This document shows positions 17,131-24,412 of a DNA stretch of 47,305 nt, one piece after another (the stretch's first letter is position 1; every line of letters begins with the position of its first letter). The DNA is from Solibacteraceae bacterium. Lineage in GTDB: Bacteria; Acidobacteriota; Terriglobia; Bryobacterales; Bryobacteraceae. The stretch lies in contig JAJPJX010000196.1 of NCBI GenBank assembly GCA_021324015.1, positions 1-47,305 of the forward strand. The letters are read 5' to 3'. The position numbers and the translations under genes were made by a program. The notes beneath the pieces are model-generated. The model was given only the letters and a program-made list of their open reading frames with translations. It was not told the DNA's origin and made no database searches.

Positions 17131-17571
17131 ATGGCTCAGCCGCTGAGAATCGGTAAAGCCGCCAAAGCAACCGGCCTGACGGTAGACACCATTCGCTTCT
17201 ACCAGAAAGCAGGTCTGCTGAAACCTCCGGCCCGCAGTGCCGGCGGATATCGAGTGTTTACCGGCATTGAAATTGATGAGTTGCAGTTCATCAGAAAGGC
17301 CCAAGATCTCGGCTTTTCGCTGGCGGAAATAAAGGAATTGATGCACCTCAGAGGCCAGAACGGACAGGCCTGCCCGGAGGTGCGCGAGATTATCAAACGT
17401 AGGCTGGCCACTGTTCGGGCCAAGATCAATGCCTTGCAACACCTTGAAGCCGAGCTTGGACAAGCGTTGCGCACCTGCAGCCGGGCAATCAGGGCCGGCG
17501 CGCATGGAGAGCCCTGCCCCGTGATCGAACAGATCCAGTCCACCAAGAAGAGAAGCCGACATGACCATTGA
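17131..17571 (+). CDS. MerR-family metal-responsive transcription regulator
   Basis: Predicted 146 residues. Residues 5-75 form the winged helix-turn-helix with the family hallmark IGKAAKATGLTVDTIRFYQK and GYRVF. A long dimerisation helix follows. Cys81, Cys116 and Cys129 fall where MerR has its mercury ligands: 35 residues from the first to the second, as in Tn501 MerR, then 13 instead of 9. There is no CC pair of the ZntR type. It binds the dyad just upstream and should activate itself and the gene behind it. Mercury or another thiophilic metal is the likely signal; the exact metal cannot be read from sequence. It runs against all neighbouring tail genes. Confidence 0.85.
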   Translation: MAQPLRIGKAAKATGLTVDTIRFYQKAGLLKPPARSAGGYRVFTGIEIDELQFIRKAQDLGFSLAEIKELMHLRGQNGQACPEVREIIKRRLATVRAKINALQHLEAELGQALRTCSRAIRAGAHGEPCPVIEQIQSTKKRSRHDH

Positions 17572-17905
17572 CATCCTTTACGTATGCGAATGTCCGAATT
17601 TCCCGCCCGCTGTCGAGTCGGTTCGTCAAGCGCTTCAGGAAGAGCATGCTTCGGCCACGATCAACGAGATCCCGGTCGAGGAGGAAGAGATGGCAACAGC
17701 GCTGGGATTCCTTGGTTCGCCTACCATCAGAGTCAATGGCGTCGATGTTGAACCATCGGCTCGAGCCGCCAGGAGCTTCGGGATCTGCTGCCGAACTTAT
17801 GTTTCCGGCGGAAGCCGCCGTGGCGCTCCATCGATTGACCTCATTCGACAAGCAATCCGTCAGGCCGGCAAAGACGGCACGCACGAAGCAGACTGCTGTG
17901 CCTAG
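17561..17905 (+). CDS. Thioredoxin-like DF-family protein, metal-resistance type
   Basis: Predicted 114 residues; the ATG overlaps the merR-like stop by 11 bp, so the two are one unit. It begins with a beta strand and Cys9-Glu-Cys11-Pro12 (ILYVCECPNFPPAVE). It has a cis-proline-type loop GFLGSPTIRVNGVDVEP and a CCRTY motif, then ends in DCCA. This pattern matches the DF-family (seleno)proteins with thioredoxin fold that I know from mercury-related operons; here all positions are Cys and there is no in-frame TGA. It may reduce or carry a metal-bound thiol in the cytoplasm. No MerA, MerB or MerT gene is present in the island. Confidence 0.7.
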   Translation: MTIDILYVCECPNFPPAVESVRQALQEEHASATINEIPVEEEEMATALGFLGSPTIRVNGVDVEPSARAARSFGICCRTYVSGGSRRGAPSIDLIRQAIRQAGKDGTHEADCCA

Positions 17906-18069
17906 CAATCGCCGCAATCAGAGAATTACCGTGTTCATCGTGGGGCGTGGCTGGGATCGGGGATCGAGCCAGCGCCGTGGCGCCCGGTCGTGCTCATAGT
18001 TTTCGCTCCCGACCTGGCCCTGCAGCAGGTTTCAGCTTCGAGTTCGTCGTGAGAACAAAGACTTGCGGG
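17906..18069. other. Non-coding right flank of the metal island
   Basis: Between the DF-family gene (plus) and the zinc-ribbon gene (minus). A GTG at 17898 would continue in another frame for about 30 codons (VPSNRRNQRITVFIVGRG) before a TAG, too short to call. Weak hairpins GCGCC-GT-GGCGC and CCTG-CAG-CAGG are present but have no long T run. It may hold the decayed start of a third resistance gene, but I see no clear homology. Confidence 0.35.
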
Positions 18070-18486
18070 TTATCGCCGCGACAGTTTTCGCAGAAGCAGT
18101 TCCTGGAAGCTCTTGGCGTCTCTGTCTTCGCCAGCGGCTTGCTCCTGCTTCTCCGCTTCAATCGACTCCATCACGCGAAGTTCCTCCTCGGTGATATCGG
18201 CGAGCGTGATCGCCAGCCCAATCGACTTCGCATTCAGCAGACGAAAGCACCGCCGCACCAGGATGCCGTTCGGCGTTTCGAAGGCCTCCTCTACAAGGTG
18301 CTTGGGGCAGGCCGGACCGTGGCTGACGTCGATGGCTTTCCACCCGGCACCGCAGGCTGGGCAGGCGTCCAACTCACCTGGTTGCGAGTAGCCGCACTGC
18401 CGGCAGCGGAAGACCCGGTCCGGACAATCCTCCTCACGGCCGCATAGCGTCCCCTGACGCAGAGCCGACCGGATCAGAAATCGCAC
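18070..18486 (-). CDS. Zinc-ribbon protein at the tail-chaperone position
   Basis: Predicted 138 residues from a GTG at 18486. The N-terminal half has a treble of cysteine pairs (CRQCGYS, CPACG, then CPKH and RRC), a zinc-ribbon layout. The C-terminal half is helical and charged (ITEEELRVMESIEAEKQEQ). It lies after the preceding chaperone-like gene in a frame that is -1 relative to it. That frame is open well upstream of the GTG and the GTG has no good ribosome site. The lambda G/GT pair is made by -1 frameshifting at this very place, so this gene may be expressed as a fused extension. No canonical slippery heptamer was found. Confidence 0.65.
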   Translation of the reverse strand: MRFLIRSALRQGTLCGREEDCPDRVFRCRQCGYSQPGELDACPACGAGWKAIDVSHGPACPKHLVEEAFETPNGILVRRCFRLLNAKSIGLAITLADITEEELRVMESIEAEKQEQAAGEDRDAKSFQELLLRKLSRR

Positions 18487-18515
18487 GCCCGGCCCGTCCG
18501 GGGAGTCGGGCTCGG

Positions 18516-19130
18516 CTATTCCGGGTCGTCGTCGGCCTCGATCGCCAGTTGCGCGACTACCTCGGACACCGCCGCGGATTTGTGTACGATCGGCACGGCA
18601 CCGGCGTAGCCCTCGTGCGAGACGTGCAGCTTGTCGTAGAGCGCGCCGCTCGGCTCCAGAAACGCCCGCGTCTCGACGGACCGGCGCGCGGCCACAATGC
18701 TGGTCGACGCCCGCTCGTGGTCCTGCATCTCCTTGGCGGTCGGCATGCGCAACACGTGCGTGACGCGCGCGCCCGGAACCTTCATCTCGATCCGGTAGTT
18801 GATGCCTTCACGCTCCACGTTCAAGACGGTGCACCGCTCGATGCGGCCGATCACCATCCCGGCTTCGGCGTCGTCGAACTCCGGGCCGTCCTTATCGGTG
18901 CGGATCTTGGCGAAGAGTTCCGCGTTGATCTTCGGCAGGTCCAGATCCTCGCTCTGCGACTTTCCGTGGCCGAGGAAGCGCCGCACCGTGCGTTGGCTGC
19001 GCGCCCAACCGCACCACTCGTCATCCGTCGGGAAACGGACTTCGCACTGCTTTTCACCGCCTGACAGGATCGGCACCACGAAAGGCTTCGTGGCATCGAA
19101 AACGGGCTGCTTCATCTGTGTCTGTTCCAT
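18516..19130 (-). CDS. Tail assembly chaperone candidate (gpG position)
   Basis: Predicted 204 residues from the ATG at 19130; a TTG at 19142 is an alternative. Soluble, acidic at the end (IEADDDPE). It has no motif that I can name, but it lies directly downstream of the tail tube gene and before the tape measure. That is where siphovirus chaperones that coat the tape measure are encoded. The middle carries alternating beta and charged segments (GRIERCTVLNVEREGINYRI). The call rests on position. Confidence 0.55.
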   Translation of the reverse strand: MEQTQMKQPVFDATKPFVVPILSGGEKQCEVRFPTDDEWCGWARSQRTVRRFLGHGKSQSEDLDLPKINAELFAKIRTDKDGPEFDDAEAGMVIGRIERCTVLNVEREGINYRIEMKVPGARVTHVLRMPTAKEMQDHERASTSIVAARRSVETRAFLEPSGALYDKLHVSHEGYAGAVPIVHKSAAVSEVVAQLAIEADDDPE

Positions 19131-19151
19131 GTTCGTTTCCAAAATTCTCCG

Positions 19152-20180
19152 TTACTGGCAGATATTGTTCTGCGGCGTGATGACCGTGACGGTCAGCAGC
19201 CCATTGGTGGCGTCGTAAAGCTGAACGCCCGTGATCTGAAGCGTGGCGATGCCGTCCGTGTTGCTCAACTCCACCACGCTGAAACCCATCTTCTGGATCA
19301 CCATCGAGAAGCTGTTGGTCGCGTCGCGCGTGAGCGTTAGGGTGGCCGAGCCAGTGGTCTGGTTGATCAGGTTGGCGTACTCGGTCGAGCCGGCCTGCAC
19401 GCGCACCACGAACTGCATCGCGAAGGTGCGGTCGCCAAACTCGAACCGCCCCTGGATCTGGTAGCCGTCCTGCGTGCCCGAGCCGGGGAAGAAGCCCGGC
19501 CGGAAGTTGTTCTCCCAGGAGGCGTCCATGGAAACGAACTGCTTGCCGCTGCCGCCGGTCAGATAGTTGACGCCGTTGATGGTCAACGCGCTGACCATGC
19601 CGGCGTTGAACTCATGCGGGAGGCCGACGGCAGGCAGCGTGATGCCGCTGGGCGTGGTGTACTGGCCCGTTGTCACGCACTCGACGGAACACATGGCGCT
19701 GGCGCGGCCTGGCGAGTTTTTGATGGAGAGCTTCCAGCCCTTCACGGCGCAGCCCACGAGGATTTCATCCAGGATGGCGGAACCTCCAGGCCGGATCTGC
19801 TGCACGAACGAGAAGTACGGCAGCTCGAGCCCGGTGGGATTCGTGGCGCCGAGGGCGGGCACAATCACGTACGTGTACGGCCCGGTGCCCGTTAGGACCA
19901 CATTGCCCAGCGAGAACGCCATCGCCCAGGCCAGGAACTCGGACGAAGCGTACTTCGAAATCTCGAAGGTGGGCATGTTGTAGTGCGACTTGAAAAGCTG
20001 GGTCGGGAACTCATGCCCCTTGCCGATTTCGGCGCGGTCATCCTCGTTCACCGGCACCTTCGCCCACGGCTTGGTGTTGAGATTCGTGTGCCGCCAGACC
20101 TTCGCCACGGCGCAGGGCGTGATGATATCCGCCTGCTTGCCGAAGCTCCAGCCCTGCATCAATTCGTTTATGTTAGCCAT
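19152..20180 (-). CDS. Major tail tube protein
   Basis: Predicted 342 residues, beta-rich. Order and size fit a siphovirus tube protein: N-terminal KVWRHTNLNTKPWAKVPVNE, a long middle with GWKLSIKNSPGRASAMCSVE, and a repeated strand pattern ending LQITGVQLYDATNGLLTVTV. Tube proteins stack as hexamers around the tape measure. The ATG at 20180 overlaps the stop of the small preceding gene. Neighbours on both sides are tail completion and chaperone-position genes, which supports the call. Confidence 0.75.
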   Translation of the reverse strand: MANINELMQGWSFGKQADIITPCAVAKVWRHTNLNTKPWAKVPVNEDDRAEIGKGHEFPTQLFKSHYNMPTFEISKYASSEFLAWAMAFSLGNVVLTGTGPYTYVIVPALGATNPTGLELPYFSFVQQIRPGGSAILDEILVGCAVKGWKLSIKNSPGRASAMCSVECVTTGQYTTPSGITLPAVGLPHEFNAGMVSALTINGVNYLTGGSGKQFVSMDASWENNFRPGFFPGSGTQDGYQIQGRFEFGDRTFAMQFVVRVQAGSTEYANLINQTTGSATLTLTRDATNSFSMVIQKMGFSVVELSNTDGIATLQITGVQLYDATNGLLTVTVITPQNNICQ

Positions 20181-20347
20181 CTAACCGCCAATCCTTTCTC
20201 CTCGGCCGGCGCGGCCGGCTTCAGTTCTGCAGGCACCGGCACCTGATGCCAGCCCTTCGAGAGCAGCGGAGACAGCGCCTCCGCAGTCGCCTCGACTTCC
20301 TTGATTTCATCGCCCTGCGGCGATTTCACGTAAACCAACTGGGGCAT
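20168..20347 (-). CDS. Small protein preceding the tail tube
   Basis: Predicted 59 residues starting MPQLVYVKSPQGDEIKEVEA. The reading frame continues to a TAA that overlaps the tail tube start by 13 bp, the coupling typical of this operon. The middle has an acidic helix and KGWHQVPVP, then an Ala/Pro/Glu-rich end. Short proteins with a similar start occur before tail tube genes in other phages as far as I recall, but I cannot name a family. It is too short for simple ORF callers. Confidence 0.6.
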   Translation of the reverse strand: MPQLVYVKSPQGDEIKEVEATAEALSPLLSKGWHQVPVPAELKPAAPAEEKGLAVRWLT

Positions 20348-20367
20348 TGCTTTGCCTTTCGCAAGGA

Positions 20368-20865
20368 CTATGGGTTGAAGGACTCAATCAGCCGCACGGG
20401 ACATTCGAAGTATTCGAACGTGGCCCCGTCCGCGCTAATCACGATGGTGTTGCGCCTGGCCGACGGCAGGTAGAAATCCATCGGCTCGCAGTTCGGGTCA
20501 ATGGGCGTGTGCAGCATCCGCAGGCTGGCGCCGGCTGGAATGTCGTTCACAATAAGGTTGAACAGATCCTCGTACCCGACGTCCGCCTGTTCCGGCGCGC
20601 GCAGATACAGCGAAAAGTCGTGAACGAAAACGAGCGCGTTGCCGAGCCGACCAGGACCGCTCCCTTGCCACGCCACGAGGATCGAGCCGGGCGGCATGGA
20701 GAGGATCGCCATGCGGATGTTGTTCTGCGTGGGCTTCCCGAAAACAACGGCGTTCTCGGAGTAGAACTGGATGTGGTTCTGGTTCCCGCCAAGCGCTTCC
20801 ACCAGGTTCGGCAATGCCTGGAGCGCGGCGACCCATTCGGCAAGCAGCGTCTTAGGGTTGATCAT
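20368..20865 (-). CDS. Tail terminator / completion protein candidate (gpU-like position)
   Basis: Predicted 165 residues, alpha/beta. Features include an N-terminal helix (LLAEWVAALQALPNLVEALGG) followed by strands (NIRMAILSMPPGSILVAWQG and ALVFVHDFSLYLRAPE). This is the layout of small tail terminator proteins that cap the tube. Its order, connector before and tube after, agrees. It overlaps the previous gene by 14 bp. No direct motif proves the role. Confidence 0.55.
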   Translation of the reverse strand: MINPKTLLAEWVAALQALPNLVEALGGNQNHIQFYSENAVVFGKPTQNNIRMAILSMPPGSILVAWQGSGPGRLGNALVFVHDFSLYLRAPEQADVGYEDLFNLIVNDIPAGASLRMLHTPIDPNCEPMDFYLPSARRNTIVISADGATFEYFECPVRLIESFNP

Positions 20866-21193
20866 CTGGGCTTTGCCTCGCGATCAGCGACAGCTGGACC
20901 ATGCCGTTAGGATCCGGCTGGCGCACGGGACCCACTACGAACTGCGTTCCCCAGGCTGTGACCCAATCGCCGGGCTGGGGGTCGGCGGGCAAGTCGGCGG
21001 GGTTAATGGAGATCTCTTCCGCGCTCGCGGCCGCTCCGGATTCGCCGCGTTCCCGAACATGGCGGATCGCAGTGATGGTCAGCGGGTCGCCCACCGGGAA
21101 CCCGCCCTGTACGGACTGATACACCACCGGCTCGCCAAACGCGTCCTGCATGGCAGCATTCACGCCAGCGGCGATGGTGGCCCAATCGGACAT
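20852..21193 (-). CDS. Head-tail connector protein (gpFII-like)
   Basis: Predicted 113 residues from the ATG at 21193 (MSDWATIAAGVNAAMQ). The end GDWVTAWGTQFVVGPV followed by MVQLSLIARQ is the small beta-barrel pattern of lambda gpFII and relatives, which join the filled head to the tail. It follows the decoration protein and precedes the terminator candidate, as expected. A longer start at 21232 would read through a GC hairpin and is less likely. Confidence 0.6.
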   Translation of the reverse strand: MSDWATIAAGVNAAMQDAFGEPVVYQSVQGGFPVGDPLTITAIRHVRERGESGAAASAEEISINPADLPADPQPGDWVTAWGTQFVVGPVRQPDPNGMVQLSLIARQSPDDQP

Positions 21194-21208
21194 ATAAGGT
21201 TGCGAAAC

Positions 21209-21230
21209 GGGGCGGCGCGGCGGCCGCCCC
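21209..21230 (-). terminator. Strong GC hairpin between decoration and connector genes
   Basis: GGGGCGGC (21209-21216) and GCCGCCCC (21223-21230) form a perfect 8-bp stem with a 6-base loop. On the minus strand it is followed only by GTTT, so it is a weak or partial terminator at best. It could lower connector expression relative to the capsid and decoration genes upstream, or protect the mRNA end. Confidence 0.45.
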
Positions 21231-21257
21231 AAGCAGCCACACAGCGGTGGACTTGCC

Positions 21258-22052
21258 CTAATTCAGCGTGACGATGGAGTAGAACACCGTGACGATCAGC
21301 GTGCCGTTGCCCGTGGCGAACGCGGCGGTGGCATTCGTGATGTCGAGGCCGGTCGCCGCGGGCGGCTGGATTGTGCCGGTGGGCGGCGGGACCACGTTCT
21401 CGGTGCCGGTCGCACTGGTGATGGTCGCGGCGGGGATATTTCCCGAATGCGGCACGACTGCGGTCCCGTGATACTGGAACGTGACGGCGCCGCCGCCGGT
21501 GAACTGCGTGGCGCCCGGCTTCATCTGCGCGAGAATCTGGTCGATCACGAGCACCTGGCCGGCCGCGGGCGCCGGCAAAATGGACTGCGGCGTCCCGTTC
21601 ATCGCGATGATCTGCGCTGCCGTGAGCGTCACCACCGCCTTCTGGATCAGCGACGGGTCGGTATCGGCCGCCTGGACCGGTCCGAAGCCGAGCGGATTCA
21701 GCCGGACACGCACCGTCGGATCGGCGGACTGGCCGCCAGGCGCGTTCACGCCATTCGGTTGGCTCAGCACGGCGAAGCCGATCTCCTTGTTGGAGGCACC
21801 GGCGGCGGTGAGCGGGCTCGAGGTGACCTGCTGGGTGCTGTTGTTCCAGAACACCTTGTCACCCGAGTTGAATGTGCTCGTATCCTTCGCGAGGTCGAAC
21901 ACGCCTTCCACTACGATCTCGGTCGATTCACCGCTGTTCTGGTTGTTCACCGCAATGCCGAAGATGTTGCCCACCTGGCAGCCCTGGCCGCTCGCGAGGG
22001 CGTAGGGCGCGGCCACAGTGAGGGTATTGCCCTTTTGAATGTAATTCTGCAT
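21258..22052 (-). CDS. Capsid decoration protein, DUF2190 with extra C-terminal domain
   Basis: Predicted 264 residues. Residues 1-115 match the DUF2190 pattern: MQNYIQKGNTLTVAAPYALA, QVGNIFGIAVNN, VVEGVFDLAKDT and GDKVFWNN. That family trims the capsid surface. Residues about 130-264 are an added beta-rich, Pro/Gly/Thr-rich part, unusual for this short family, which may form a surface spike. The ATG at 22052 has a strong AGGAG site (22062-22066). The gene follows the capsid gene on the same transcript. Confidence 0.75.
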   Translation of the reverse strand: MQNYIQKGNTLTVAAPYALASGQGCQVGNIFGIAVNNQNSGESTEIVVEGVFDLAKDTSTFNSGDKVFWNNSTQQVTSSPLTAAGASNKEIGFAVLSQPNGVNAPGGQSADPTVRVRLNPLGFGPVQAADTDPSLIQKAVVTLTAAQIIAMNGTPQSILPAPAAGQVLVIDQILAQMKPGATQFTGGGAVTFQYHGTAVVPHSGNIPAATITSATGTENVVPPPTGTIQPPAATGLDITNATAAFATGNGTLIVTVFYSIVTLN

Positions 22053-22072
22053 CGAGTATTCTCCTGGTTGGT

Positions 22073-22096
22073 CCGGGGCAGCGGACGCCGCCCCGG
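22073..22096 (-). terminator. Hairpin between capsid and decoration genes
   Basis: CCGGGGC (22073-22079) pairs with GCCCCGG (22090-22096), 7 bp with a 10-base loop, with no T run after it. It may be an mRNA-stabilising or partially terminating structure behind the highly expressed capsid gene. Confidence 0.35.
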
Positions 22097-22121
22097 TCGG
22101 TTGATTGTCCCTGCCAGCACC

Positions 22122-24386
22122 CTACGCGCCAGCGTTCTTCTGAAGGCCGCGGAAGTCGAGCGCGGCTGCGCCGAAGTCCATCCGCGCCTTAATCTTCACG
22201 CCGTCCACATCGAAACCCTGCTCGGTCTCGATGTACACGCCCTGCTGCCCTTCCAGGTAGCAGTATTCGATGGTGTCGATCTGCGCCGGGTCCGCGACCA
22301 GATACCACGCCGTGGTCCCGCCAGCGACCGCGTCGAGGCGGGGTTCCACAATCGGCACCAGCGTGCGCACCCACTCCGGCACCACCGCGTCCGGCCGCCA
22401 GGAGGCGAGGTTGATCGGGAAGATGAGCTGGAGCATCTTGCTCTCCAGCGCGTTCGGCACGGCGATGTACCGCGGAATCAGGTTCAGGGGCGTGCCCTGC
22501 ATGCCCTTCTGATTGCGCATGGCGGCGCGCGCTTTGCCGAGGGCGGTGAGCGGATCGGCGTTGGTGACCGAGGAATCGATGCTGCTGGCCACGCCGCTCA
22601 GCAAGTTACCGTGATTGGCGTGGAACAGCGCCGTGTCGGTCTTGTCGCCGGCATAGGTCGCGGCCACGTTCGCGATGATGATGCCCCAAACGGTGTTGGA
22701 TTCGAGTTGCGCGGCCGCCACGCCCAGCAGCGCCGGAATCCGGGTGAAGGCCTGGAGGTCGTCGTTGATGATGACCTTGCGCGTGAGCGCCACGATCTCA
22801 CCGTAGGTGGCGAGCTGATAGGTGATCTTGTTGTCGGAGATGGGCGCGTGCGTGAACTCGCCTTTTTCGTTCAACTGCTTCAGCACCGGCGCGTCGGAGA
22901 GCATCACGCGGTTGACCGGCTTGAAGTCCTGCGCGGTCACCTGGCGGCAGAACGGCTGGAACGTGCGGGGATAGGCTTCGTATCCCTGGCGCAGGGTTTT
23001 GTTCGCGACGTTGGCCAGAATCGCCGGGAAATCGGACGTGGACTCGGCGCCCGCAAAAAACTCCGGCCCGCGCGAGGGACCGCGCAGCGCCACGTCCGCG
23101 ATCCGCGTCACGTCCATCCCGCGCGGATTCATGCCGCGCATTTCCAGATACTCCTTGGCCATATCCAGGAGGCGGAAATTGCGGTACTCGCGCGCCATCT
23201 CCTCGGCCCGCGCTTGCTGTTCAGGGCCGCACCCGGGGAGGAATTCTCTCAGGTCGTTGCCCTCATGGTCGCGACGGCGGGCCAGGAAGAATCGGTTATC
23301 GGTCCGCAGCAGCAGGGCCATCTGCATGCAGGCCAGACGCTGCTCGCCGCCGTCGCGCGTCACCCGCACGTGCTCCTGCGGCTCGAAAGGCTTGTCTTTC
23401 GCGTCCTTCCCCGCCTTCTCGTTCAGCGCGGCCAGCGCTTCGGTGGTGAACTGCTCGGGCGTTTTGCCGTCGGCGATGGCCTTCTCGATGAAGTCGGCGC
23501 CGAGGGCCGTTCCCAGGTTGCTGGCGCGGTGCTTGATTTCCGCGACCCGCTCCCGTTCGGCCCGGATCGCCTCTTCCCGCGCGGCAGACAGGGCCTGTTC
23601 GTTTATTACACGGGCATCAGCGCCCGCTTCCTGCGTGGTCGTTTCAGGCATTGCAGGTTTCTCCTTTGATGGGCTGATTGCCCGTAGTGCATCGATCACG
23701 CCCGCCTGGAGCGTGCCGAAAACCATCACTTCGCTCGTGGGCCCGGCATTCAGAAACGCGGTGTTGAAATCCGCGGGAATCGTGCAGGGGGAAATCTCGA
23801 ACGGCTCCCAGTCAGTGGCCTTGAACATCCCCATTTCCTTGTTGTTCAAGTACGGCGGTTTGCCATCCGCTAACCCTTCCGCCTGAGCCTCGACCTTCTC
23901 GCGCTGGTACACGAAGGTGCCGAAGCTGAGGTTCTGGAGGATGCCGGTGCTGGCCTTGCGGAACATCTCTGCGCCGTTCTCGTCGCCCAGATCGAATTGC
24001 AGCGTGGCCATGCCCTTTTCGCCGTTGGCCCAGGCACGCCGGACCACGCCCACCTGGGCCCGCGTTCCGACCTTCCCCGCGATGAGTGATTTGAAGTCGT
24101 CGCCGGTGAAGTGTGTGTCGAAGACGGGCGCGCCGTTGTTGAGGCGGTCCATCCTGCAGCCTGCCATATCGAGCTTGAGCATGTACGGCTCGCCGGTAGC
24201 GCGGTCGACGCGGGGCACATAAGCCCCGCTGTACCAGACCACGTCGATGGTGCCGTCCCTGTCATTGGCCGTGCTCGGCAGCAGGCGCGCGTCGGCAAAG
24301 ACTTCGGACTCGGGAGTCGCGGGCGGCGGCGCGCCGGTTTGCATGGATTCCGGTGGCCCGGAGGACACCTCTGGCGGTGCGTTCAT
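22122..24386 (-). CDS. Prohead protease - major capsid protein fusion
   Basis: Predicted 754 residues. Residues about 25-215 resemble the S78-type prohead protease, with candidate His92 (VFDTHF), Ser154 (ILQNLSFG) and an acidic EIS motif near 200. A charged, scaffold-like helix (about 250-340; INEQALSAAREEAIRAERER) follows. Residues about 400-754 form an HK97-fold capsid domain (TIDTIEYCYLEGQQG and the end KARMDFGAAALDFRGLQKN). Such protease-scaffold-capsid fusions are a known arrangement; the protease would free the capsid part during assembly. The ATG has AGGAGAAC upstream. It replaces separate lambda C, Nu3 and E functions. Confidence 0.85.
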   Translation of the reverse strand: MNAPPEVSSGPPESMQTGAPPPATPESEVFADARLLPSTANDRDGTIDVVWYSGAYVPRVDRATGEPYMLKLDMAGCRMDRLNNGAPVFDTHFTGDDFKSLIAGKVGTRAQVGVVRRAWANGEKGMATLQFDLGDENGAEMFRKASTGILQNLSFGTFVYQREKVEAQAEGLADGKPPYLNNKEMGMFKATDWEPFEISPCTIPADFNTAFLNAGPTSEVMVFGTLQAGVIDALRAISPSKEKPAMPETTTQEAGADARVINEQALSAAREEAIRAERERVAEIKHRASNLGTALGADFIEKAIADGKTPEQFTTEALAALNEKAGKDAKDKPFEPQEHVRVTRDGGEQRLACMQMALLLRTDNRFFLARRRDHEGNDLREFLPGCGPEQQARAEEMAREYRNFRLLDMAKEYLEMRGMNPRGMDVTRIADVALRGPSRGPEFFAGAESTSDFPAILANVANKTLRQGYEAYPRTFQPFCRQVTAQDFKPVNRVMLSDAPVLKQLNEKGEFTHAPISDNKITYQLATYGEIVALTRKVIINDDLQAFTRIPALLGVAAAQLESNTVWGIIIANVAATYAGDKTDTALFHANHGNLLSGVASSIDSSVTNADPLTALGKARAAMRNQKGMQGTPLNLIPRYIAVPNALESKMLQLIFPINLASWRPDAVVPEWVRTLVPIVEPRLDAVAGGTTAWYLVADPAQIDTIEYCYLEGQQGVYIETEQGFDVDGVKIKARMDFGAAALDFRGLQKNAGA

Positions 24387-24412
24387 CGTGTTGTTCTCCT
24401 GTGATTAGCTGG

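Noticed and set aside
17561-17905. Selenoprotein reading of the DF-family gene
   Set aside because: All expected Cys/Sec positions are encoded by Cys codons and the frame holds no internal TGA.
21447-23669. Long open plus-strand frame (740 codons) across the capsid and decoration genes
   Set aside because: Antisense to the protease-capsid fusion and the DUF2190 gene; Arg/His/Gly-rich composition typical of a GC-rich shadow frame.
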